Of a stretch of 19,227 bases of DNA, positions 1-9,238 are shown in pieces. The number at the start of each line of letters is the position of its first letter. Position 1 is the stretch's first letter. The stretch comes from Betaproteobacteria bacterium (lineage in GTDB: Bacteria; Pseudomonadota; Gammaproteobacteria; Burkholderiales; SG8-39). The DNA is taken from positions 1 through 19,227 of the forward strand of contig VBCT01000029.1 of NCBI GenBank assembly GCA_005882235.1, in the 5' to 3' direction. Position numbers and translations under genes: made by a program. The notes beneath the pieces were generated by a model. The model saw nothing but the letters and a program-made list of their open reading frames with translations. It had not been told where the DNA came from and searched no databases.

Positions 1-537
1 GAACTTGGCGGGATCGCGTAGGAAATCGACCAGCTCGGCGACCTCCTCCTTGGCCTCTTCGCAACCGGCGACGTCGGCGAAGGTGATGTTGTTGTTGGAC
101 TCGTCGATCATTCTCGCGCGGGATTTTCCGAACGAGAACGCGCCGCCCCGCCCGCCGCCCTGCATCTGGCGCATGAAGAAGATCCACACGCCGATGAGGA
201 GCAGCATCGGGAACCACGAGACGAAGATGTTCATGAGGAGCGAAGGCTCTTCCTCGCGCTTCGCCTTGATCTTGACGCCGTACTTGAGCAGATCCGACAC
301 GAGCCAGATGTCGCCGGGCGAATAGCTGTTGACCGGCTTCCCGTCGGTGGTCTTCGCCTTGAGATCGCGACCTTCGATCATCACCTCGGCGATGCGCCCG
401 GCCTTGACCTCCTCCATGAATTGCGAGTAGCCCATCACCGCCTGGGTCTGCTGGCGCGTGTTGAACTGGTTGAACACCGTCATCAGGACGAGCCCGATGA
501 CGAGCCAGATCACGAGGTTCTTGAAGAGGTTATTCAA
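1..537 (-). CDS. ftsH: ATP-dependent zinc metalloprotease FtsH, N-terminal part (runs off left edge)
   Basis: Membrane-anchored AAA+ protease that degrades misassembled membrane proteins and regulatory proteins. The first 179 residues are present and the rest lies beyond the window. A first membrane segment lies at about residues 5-22 (LVIWLVIGLVLMTVF), then a periplasmic domain, then a second membrane segment near residues 107-124 (SWFPMLLLIGVWIFFMRQM). A glycine-rich linker leads to the start of the AAA module (ITFADVAGCEEAKEEV). The start is TTG at 537, chosen because the protein begins MNNLFKNLVIW as in other FtsH proteins and because an AGGAAG ribosome site lies just upstream. It follows rlmE by 55 nt on the same strand, the usual rlmE-ftsH arrangement, so the two are probably cotranscribed. 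The ATPase core and the HEXXH protease site are not in view. Confidence 0.96.
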   Translation of the reverse strand, partial: MNNLFKNLVIWLVIGLVLMTVFNQFNTRQQTQAVMGYSQFMEEVKAGRIAEVMIEGRDLKAKTTDGKPVNSYSPGDIWLVSDLLKYGVKIKAKREEEPSLLMNIFVSWFPMLLLIGVWIFFMRQMQGGGRGGAFSFGKSRARMIDESNNNITFADVAGCEEAKEEVAELVDFLRDPAKF

Positions 538-592
538 CTTGCTTCCTTTCTTGCCACCGACACGTTTCGACCATTCTAAGCCCAAGTGAGGT

Positions 593-1225
593 TCAGGAAC
601 CAGTGCGGGGCTTCAATCCCTTGCCCAACAGATACATCTCGCTCGAGCCGCCGCGCGAGGCCCCGGGTTTTCGAGAAGAAACATCGATGAAGGCCCCGCG
701 CATCGCCGCCAGAAACTCCGGATAGCCGGCCCCCTGGAACACTTTGACCAGGAACGCGCCTTTCGGCTTCAAATGAACCCGGGCGAATTCGAGCGCCAGT
801 TCGCACAAATGGATGCTGCGGGCCTGATCGGTTGCGCGCACGCCGCTTAGATTGGGGGCCATGTCGGAAACCACAAGGTCGAGCTTCTTGCCGTCCAGAG
901 CTTCCTCGAGGCGTTTGAGCACCGCTTCTTCCCGGAAATCTCCGCAGATCGCGGTGACCCCGGGTATCGGAACGATTTCAAGCAGATCCACGGCGATGAC
1001 GCGACCCGCCCGCCCGACGCGCTCGACAAGGGCCTGCGACCAACTGCCCGGCGCGGCGCCGAGATCGACCACGATATCGCCGGGATGCACTAGCCCGTCC
1101 CGCTTCAGAAGTTCGAGCAGCTTATAGGCCGCGCGCGAGCGATACCCCTGCGCTTTTGCCCGGTGGACATAGGGATCAGTGAGGTGGCGCTTCAGCCACG
1201 CGCTGCTGGATTTGCTGCGGGCCAT
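593..1225 (-). CDS. rlmE: 23S rRNA (uridine(2552)-2'-O)-methyltransferase RlmE
   Basis: SAM-dependent methyltransferase that 2'-O-methylates U2552 in the A-loop of 23S rRNA at a late stage of 50S assembly (FtsJ/RrmJ). The protein is 210 residues, close to the E. coli length of 209. The SAM-binding loop DLGAAPGSW is at residues 54-62. The catalytic K-D-K-E tetrad is complete: K35 (AAYKL), D121 (VSDMAPN), K161 (VKVFQG) and E196 (SSEMYL), with the same spacing as the E. coli K38-D124-K164-E199. The ATG at 1225 is 16 nt from the divergent yhbY start, so the promoters of the two genes must overlap each other or lie inside coding DNA. ftsH follows downstream. Nothing is abnormal in the gene. Confidence 0.97.
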   Translation of the reverse strand: MARSKSSSAWLKRHLTDPYVHRAKAQGYRSRAAYKLLELLKRDGLVHPGDIVVDLGAAPGSWSQALVERVGRAGRVIAVDLLEIVPIPGVTAICGDFREEAVLKRLEEALDGKKLDLVVSDMAPNLSGVRATDQARSIHLCELALEFARVHLKPKGAFLVKVFQGAGYPEFLAAMRGAFIDVSSRKPGASRGGSSEMYLLGKGLKPRTGS

Positions 1226-1241
1226 TCTCTAGACTTTCCCG

Positions 1242-1562
1242 ATGCCCGGATTATCACCTACTCGGCGGCGCGAGTTGAAGGCGCGGGCGCACGCGCTCGA
1301 TCCGGTCGTCTTGATCGGGGCAGCCGGACTGTCGCCCGCGGTCCTCGCGGAAATCGAGCGCTCTCTAAAAAGCCACGAGCTGATCAAGGTTCGCGTCCCC
1401 GGGGCCGATCGTTCCGGGCGCGAGGCGATCCTCGAGGAGATTTGCAGGCGGACCGGAGCGCAACCGGTCCAGCACGTCGGAAAAATCATTTTGCTGTTCC
1501 GGGAGAACCCCGAACCTTCCCCCGGTTCGGCGGAGGACCCGCTTCGCAGGATACGACGCTGA
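1242..1562 (+). CDS. yhbY: YhbY family CRM-domain RNA-binding protein
   Basis: Small ribosome-associated protein with a CRS1-YhbY (CRM) domain, thought to bind pre-50S particles. The protein is 106 residues. The CRM fold covers roughly residues 4-95: an N-terminal LSPTRRRELKARAHAL helix, the loop VVLIGAAGLSPAVLAEIERSL at about 22-42 that corresponds to the KH-like GxxG region, the LIKVRV strand, and a C-terminal HVGKIILLFRE strand typical of YhbY. The C-terminal tail is arginine-rich and less conserved. It diverges from rlmE with only 16 nt between the start codons, and no clear ribosome site is visible before the ATG. The pairing of yhbY with rlmE-ftsH is the common proteobacterial arrangement and supports the call. 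Confidence 0.93.
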   Translation: MPGLSPTRRRELKARAHALDPVVLIGAAGLSPAVLAEIERSLKSHELIKVRVPGADRSGREAILEEICRRTGAQPVQHVGKIILLFRENPEPSPGSAEDPLRRIRR

Positions 1563-1581
1563 CGATCCGGGGCCGGTCACC

Positions 1582-2250
1582 TCATCGGCCAAGCTTGAAC
1601 GCGAAGCCAAACCTCTTTACCGCAGGCGTCCTGAACGGAATGAAGAATCCGAACCACTTCACGTACCCCGCCAAGCCGATCCTTCGCGAGCCCGAGAACT
1701 TTTGCGCGGCGAGGCTGGCAAAATTGTGAATGGCGGTACACGCGATCCGGGCAACGCGGCCACGATCCCCGAGATAGCGGTCGGAATAGAGCGCAATGGC
1801 GGCCAGGATGCGCCGCCCCCGATGCGACGGCCGCGTGAACGCGTTGTATGCGTAATGGTACGGGGGGTCGAATCTCACCCACACGCCGTCGACATGAGGA
1901 GCAGAAGCAAATGCAACCCAGGAATAGCAGACCAGACTATCGCCGTCGAATGCTCCGAACGCCATATCTCCCCGGGCCAGCGCGCCATGAACGAATTCGG
2001 AGTCCATGTCGAGTTCCGGATCGCCAGCCGCCTTCAGGAGTTCCTCCGTCCGGACGACCCGGACGGAGATGCCGTCTGGAAGATGCGACTCAGCGAGAGG
2101 CCTGACCAGATCTCGTACCAGTACCCATTGGACGTCTAGACCGGCAAATTTCTGGAGCAGGAGTGTCACGCGGCCGAACAGGCTCCGCAAGAAGCCCCAA
2201 CGCTTGACGTCCGCCCGAAAGTTCTTGAGTTTTCCCGGCCGTTTGACCAT
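1582..2250 (-). CDS. GNAT-like N-acetyltransferase domain protein, substrate unknown
   Basis: Protein of 222 residues, probably cytosolic, that I place in the GNAT fold rather than a named family. Residues 134-149 (AYNAFTRPSHRGRRIL) look like the beta4-alpha3 acetyl-CoA loop: a strand followed by an R/Q-x-x-G-x-G/A-like stretch. Residues 175-192 carry an asparagine, an ASLAAQK helix and a following F-S/G turn, which resembles the C-terminal 'N...A..K.GF' part of GNAT proteins. The N-terminal 60 residues are basic and include a hydrophobic stretch near 21-36. It lies 111 nt downstream of greA on the same strand and its stop is 19 nt from the end of the convergent yhbY. It may be the last gene of the car-greA unit. 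The catalytic base and substrate cannot be read from sequence. A pseudo-acetyltransferase is possible. Confidence 0.6.
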   Translation of the reverse strand: MVKRPGKLKNFRADVKRWGFLRSLFGRVTLLLQKFAGLDVQWVLVRDLVRPLAESHLPDGISVRVVRTEELLKAAGDPELDMDSEFVHGALARGDMAFGAFDGDSLVCYSWVAFASAPHVDGVWVRFDPPYHYAYNAFTRPSHRGRRILAAIALYSDRYLGDRGRVARIACTAIHNFASLAAQKFSGSRRIGLAGYVKWFGFFIPFRTPAVKRFGFAFKLGR

Positions 2251-2361
2251 CTTCGTTCCCCAGGGGAGAGACTACGTTCTCCCCCCTGTCTAATTGCTTA
2301 CAGACCGGGCACCGCCACGCTAGCCGGGGTGAGGGGCTCCAAGTCGGAACGGCGCCAGCGA

Positions 2362-2838
2362 CTACTCGTAGCGCACCTCGAGAACCTCATACTTCCTCAC
2401 GCCACCCGGAGTCTGCACCTCGACCTGGTCTCCCGCGTATTTGCCGATGAGCGCCCGCGCAATGGGCGAGCCGATCGAGATCTTGCCTTTCTTGATGTCG
2501 GCTTCGTCGTCGCCGACGATCTGGTAGGTCACCGACTCGCCGCCCTTCGTCTCCTCGAGATCGACGGTGGAGCCGAACACGCACCGCCCATCGGCGTCGA
2601 CCCGCTTCGGGTCGATGACCTGTGCGTTGGAAAGCTTGCTCTCGATCTCTTTGATCCTGGCTTCGACGAAACCCTGGCGCTCCTTGGCGGCATCGTATTC
2701 GGCGTTCTCCGAAAGATCGCCGTGAGTCCGCGCTTCGGCGATCGCCGTAATCGCGTTGGGCCGTTCCACCGTCTTCAGACGCTGCAACTCCTTCCGCAAC
2801 AGCTCGGCCCCGGTCGTGGTCAGCGGAATCGTGCTCAT
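2362..2838 (-). CDS. greA: Transcription elongation factor GreA
   Basis: Binds the secondary channel of RNA polymerase and stimulates cleavage of backtracked transcripts. With the ATG at 2838 the protein is 158 residues, the same as E. coli GreA. The open frame continues 18 codons upstream to another ATG at 2892, but those residues (MPQPGALGAQRR...) do not resemble GreA. The N-terminal coiled coil covers about residues 10-75 and carries the acidic tip HGDLSENAEY with D41 and E44, the residues needed for cleavage. The C-terminal FKBP-like domain ends with VGDDEADIKKGKISIGSPIA and the YEVLEVRYE terminus. It starts 90 nt after the carB stop on the same strand, and carA-carB-greA is a familiar unit. 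The ribosome site is weak. The stop codon is TAG. Confidence 0.97.
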   Translation of the reverse strand: MSTIPLTTTGAELLRKELQRLKTVERPNAITAIAEARTHGDLSENAEYDAAKERQGFVEARIKEIESKLSNAQVIDPKRVDADGRCVFGSTVDLEETKGGESVTYQIVGDDEADIKKGKISIGSPIARALIGKYAGDQVEVQTPGGVRKYEVLEVRYE

Positions 2839-2928
2839 GGCCGTATCAGGAAAAAGCCGCCGCTGCGCCCCAAGAGCGCCAGGCTGCGGCATCGGTTATT
2901 CAGAACAGAAGGGTTCGCGGAAGGCGAT

Positions 2929-6137
<3,209 letters not shown>

Positions 6138-6145
<8 letters not shown>

Positions 6146-7274
6146 GCCGGCGCTCCTCCATCATCCTTGCGAAGCGATCGAAGAGATACCCGATGTCGTG
6201 CGGCCCGGGGCTCGCTTCGGGATGCCCCTGGAAGCAGAACGCCGGACGGTCGGTGCGAGCGAAACCCTGCAAGCTGCCGTCGAAGAGCGAAATATGGGTG
6301 GCCTTGAGGTTCGCCGGGAGGGTGTCCGGGTCGACCGCGAAGCCGTGGTTCTGGCTGGTGATGACCACCGTGCCGCTCTCCAGATCTTTCACCGGGTGGT
6401 TGGCGCCGTGATGGCCGAACTTCATCTTGACGGTCTTCGCGCCAGAGGCGAGCCCCATGAGCTGGTGGCCGAGGCAGATCCCGAAAGTCGGAATCCCGGT
6501 GTCGACGATTTGGCGGATCGCGCGTATGGCATAGTCGCAGGGCTCCGGATCGCCCGGACCGTTCGACAAAAACACCCCGTCGGGCTTGAGCGCAAGGGCA
6601 TCCGCTGCCGGCGTCTGCGCGGGAAGAACCGAGACCCGACAGCCGCGATCGACGAGCATGCGCAGTATGTTGCGCTTGACGCCGTAGTCGTACGCGACGA
6701 CGTGAAAGCGCAGGTCGGCGCCCTTGCCGAATCCCTCGCCTGTCCGCCATCCCCCCTCCGACCATTCGTAGGGCTCGGCGGTCGTCACGACCCGCGCCAA
6801 ATCCATTCCCGCAAGACCGGCAAACGCCCGGGCGGCTTCCACGGCCTGATCTGCATCCTCGGAACCCGCGAGCACGGCGCCGTTCTGGGCACCTTTTTCG
6901 CGCAGGATTCGAGTGAGGCGTCTGGTGTCGATGCCCGCGACAGCGACCACCTTGTCCGCGACGAGAAAATCGGAGAGACCCCGTTCGGCCCGCCAGCTCG
7001 AGACCGCGACGGACAGATCCCGAACCACCAGTCCTGCGGCGAACACCTTTCCGGACTCCACGTCCTCACGGTTGGCCCCGGTATTGCCGATGTGCGGATG
7101 GGTCAGAGTGACGATTTGGCGGCAATACGAGGGATCGGTGAGGATCTCCTGGTATCCGGTGATGGCGGTGTTGAAAACCACCTCCCCCGAGGCAAGACCG
7201 GCCGCTCCTGCGGACGCGCCCCGAAATACAGTACCGTCAGCTAATGCAAGCAGGGCGGGCGGGGCGACAGGCAC
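6138..7274 (-). CDS. carA: Carbamoyl-phosphate synthase small (glutamine amidotransferase) subunit CarA
   Basis: Glutaminase subunit that hydrolyses glutamine and channels ammonia to CarB. The protein is 378 residues, near the E. coli length of 382. The N-terminal CarA-specific domain covers about 1-150 (LADGTVFRG, FNTAITGYQEILTDPSY). The class I amidotransferase domain covers about 190-375, with nucleophile C267 in GICLGHQ and H351 and E353 in GHPEASPGP, matching E. coli C269-H353-E355. The start is GTG at 7274, because the LALADGTVFRG motif begins at the right distance. An upstream ATG is out of frame. The stop TAA overlaps carB by 8 nt, so the two subunits are translationally coupled. A promoter-like element lies 77-106 nt upstream and a strong hairpin sits in the leader. 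Confidence 0.97.
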
Positions 7275-7300
7275 GGCAGCGGGCTCATTGGGGCCAGACG

Positions 7301-7338
7301 TGCAGAGCGGGACCGGCTCGCACCGGTCCCGCTCTGCA
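7301..7338 (-). promoter_or_regulatory. Perfect 16-bp inverted repeat (hairpin) in the carA leader
   Basis: Two perfectly complementary 16-base arms (7301-7316 and 7323-7338) enclose a 6-base loop (ctcgca). The arm sequence is TGCAGAGCGGGACCGG. It lies 26 nt upstream of the carA GTG and begins only a few bases after the transcription start expected from the candidate carA promoter, so the carAB messenger would start with this stem. No U-run follows the stem on either strand, so it is not a standard intrinsic terminator. It could be a transcript-stabilising stem, part of an attenuation switch, or a palindromic operator. Which one cannot be told from one sequence. Confidence 0.6.
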
Positions 7339-7350
7339 GCGAACCTCGAA

Positions 7351-7380
7351 AGTATAACGCGATTCCTCCTGGCCCATCAA
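7351..7380 (-). promoter_or_regulatory. Candidate sigma-70 promoter for carAB
   Basis: Reading the minus strand, a TTGATG -35 element (7375-7380) and a TATACT -10 element (7351-7356) are separated by 18 nt. Four of six and five of six bases match the consensus. Transcription would start near 7344, giving a leader of about 70 nt that opens with the perfect hairpin. No clear matching promoter for the divergent histidine kinase was found. Confidence 0.5.
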
Positions 7381-7426
7381 ACTTTCCGCCCGCGGGTCTG
7401 CTTCTTGCTCGGATGAACGGCACCGC

Positions 7427-9238
7427 TTGCTAAACCGTGCCAAAATTAATGGCTCGCTCTTCACCACTCCCGAAAACGAAAACGTGACCGCGTCACGCGC
7501 CTCGATCGGTGCCCTGTCCTCGGCTGAATTTCTGCCGCAGCGAGTCTCGCTCCTTTACCGGCTGTCGGGAAACGACGTCCCCGCCATCCTTCTCACCTCC
7601 GCCATCGCGGGATTTGCCCTTTGGGGCTATATCAGCGACAAACTTCTCGTCGCCTGGCTGATCTGGCTGGTTCTGGCGAGCCTGGTGCGTATCGTCCTCA
7701 AGCGCGCCTACTACCTGCGCCGGCCCGGACCGGAAGCCGCGGCGCGCTGGGAAGGCTTTTTCTGCCTCACCAGCGCCTCGGTCGGCACCGCCTGGGGTCT
7801 GACGGTGATGCTGCTCTATCCGGAGCACGGCCAGTTCCACGAGATCCTTCTTCCATTCCTGATCGGCAGCGTCGCGATGGGGCTGCCCCCGGCGCTCGCT
7901 CCCAGCCCCAAGGCGTTCGCCTGCCTGATCGTGCCGATTTTCGCGCCTTTGATCGGCCTGCTGTTTTCCCAGGGCGGCGCATTCAACACCTCCGCCGGGC
8001 TCCTGATCCTGTTGTTCTCCGCGGTGCTCCTCGCCTTGTATCTTTCCTCGAACCGGGCGCTGATCGAAACGCTTCGCTTCGGCCGGGAAAACGAACGACT
8101 GCTCGAGCAGGTCAAGGACGCCAAGGAACGCCTGGACCTCGCGCTGCAGGCGGCCAACATCCTCATCTGGGACTGGGACGCGCGCAGGACCAACGTTTTC
8201 CTCGGCGGCAGCTGGGCGATCATCCTGAGAGTGGGCAAGGAAACGAGCTCCCTCACCCTGGACGAGCTGGCGCAAATGGTGCACCCCGATGATCTTCCGA
8301 ATGTGAAGAAGGCTCTGAGCCATTGCCTGAACGGCGGGGAGTCCGAGTATGTCGCCGAGCACCGCGTCAGGACCCTCGCCGGAGGCTGGGTTTGGAGCCT
8401 CTCCCGCGGCAGGGTGGTCGAGCGCGACGCCGACGGCCGGGCGCAGCGCATGACCGGCGTCAACGTGGATATCGACGATCGCAAGCGCGCCGAGGGCGAG
8501 TTGCTGGCTGCGGTACAGCGCGAAAAGGAACTCTCCGAGATGAAATCGAAGTTCGTCTCGACTGCCTCGCACGAGTTCCGCACGCCGCTCGCAACCATGC
8601 TGTCGTCGGCAGAATTGCTCGAGCACTACTCCGAGAGCCTGAGCCCGGCCGAGAAAGGCAACCTGCTGCAGACCATCCAGGGCAGCGCAAAACGCATGAG
8701 CGAAATGATCGACGACGTGCTCACCCTGGGCCGCGCCGAGTCGGGCGTGCTCAAGCTGAACCTCGGTCCGACGAATCTGCGCGAGCTCTGCAGCAGGGTG
8801 GTGTCGGAGTTCCGCATCGCTCAAGGCAAGCAGCACATCATCACCCTGGACGACCGCTTCGACCGGCCCGATGCGACTCTGGACGAGAGGCTGCTGCGGC
8901 ACATCCTGAACAACCTCCTCTCGAACGCAGTGAAGTACTCTCCTCCGGGGAGCGAAGTCACTTTTTCGCTCAGCCGGCGCGACGAGCACGCCGCGATCGA
9001 GATCCAGGATCGGGGAATCGGGATACCCTTGGAGGACCAGCCGCGGATGTTCGAGAGCTTTCATCGGGCTTCGAACGTCGAAAACCGCCCCGGCACGGGC
9101 CTGGGTCTTGCGATCGTGAAGAAAGCAGTCGAGCTTCACGGTGGCGAAATCAGCCTCACGAGCGCAGTCGGCTCCGGAACCCGTTTCACGGTTATGATCC
9201 CCCTGCGGCCGATCGAACAGCCGGCCGGAGTGAACTGA
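7427..9238 (+). CDS. Membrane-bound PAS-containing sensor histidine kinase
   Basis: Inner-membrane sensor kinase of 603 residues. About six hydrophobic segments occupy residues 52-206 (near 52-69, 73-90, 112-131, 139-158, 163-180 and 189-206), with short loops and no large periplasmic domain. This suggests sensing within or close to the membrane. A short coiled coil (about 212-240) leads to a PAS domain with PAC tail (about 240-355, ending VNVDIDDRKRAE). HisKA follows with H382 in SHEFRTPL, then HATPase_c with the N box (NNLLSNAVKYSP, N500), G1 (DRGIGIP, 528-534) and G2 (GTGLGL, 556-561), so it should be active. The start is uncertain: TTG at 7427 gives the longest frame and GTG at 7484 is an alternative. 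Neither has a strong ribosome site. Its TGA overlaps the next gene's ATG by one base, so the two are coupled and almost certainly cognate. Confidence 0.93.
   Translation: MLNRAKINGSLFTTPENENVTASRASIGALSSAEFLPQRVSLLYRLSGNDVPAILLTSAIAGFALWGYISDKLLVAWLIWLVLASLVRIVLKRAYYLRRPGPEAAARWEGFFCLTSASVGTAWGLTVMLLYPEHGQFHEILLPFLIGSVAMGLPPALAPSPKAFACLIVPIFAPLIGLLFSQGGAFNTSAGLLILLFSAVLLALYLSSNRALIETLRFGRENERLLEQVKDAKERLDLALQAANILIWDWDARRTNVFLGGSWAIILRVGKETSSLTLDELAQMVHPDDLPNVKKALSHCLNGGESEYVAEHRVRTLAGGWVWSLSRGRVVERDADGRAQRMTGVNVDIDDRKRAEGELLAAVQREKELSEMKSKFVSTASHEFRTPLATMLSSAELLEHYSESLSPAEKGNLLQTIQGSAKRMSEMIDDVLTLGRAESGVLKLNLGPTNLRELCSRVVSEFRIAQGKQHIITLDDRFDRPDATLDERLLRHILNNLLSNAVKYSPPGSEVTFSLSRRDEHAAIEIQDRGIGIPLEDQPRMFESFHRASNVENRPGTGLGLAIVKKAVELHGGEISLTSAVGSGTRFTVMIPLRPIEQPAGVN

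Noticed and set aside
2263..2284. 7-bp stem with an 8-nt loop between greA and the GNAT gene, considered as a terminator
   Set aside because: The stem is short and no U-run follows on either strand. The rest of the 111-nt gap shows nothing I can support.
7493..9139. 548-codon antisense open frame opposite the histidine kinase
   Set aside because: It is a typical GC-rich shadow frame, with no recognisable motif, while the plus strand carries complete kinase motifs.
8323..9237. Long open frame upstream of and in frame with the REC-cyclase-kinase gene
   Set aside because: It is arginine- and proline-rich, overlaps the histidine kinase in another frame and shows no domain. The real start is the ATG at 9238, coupled to the kinase stop.
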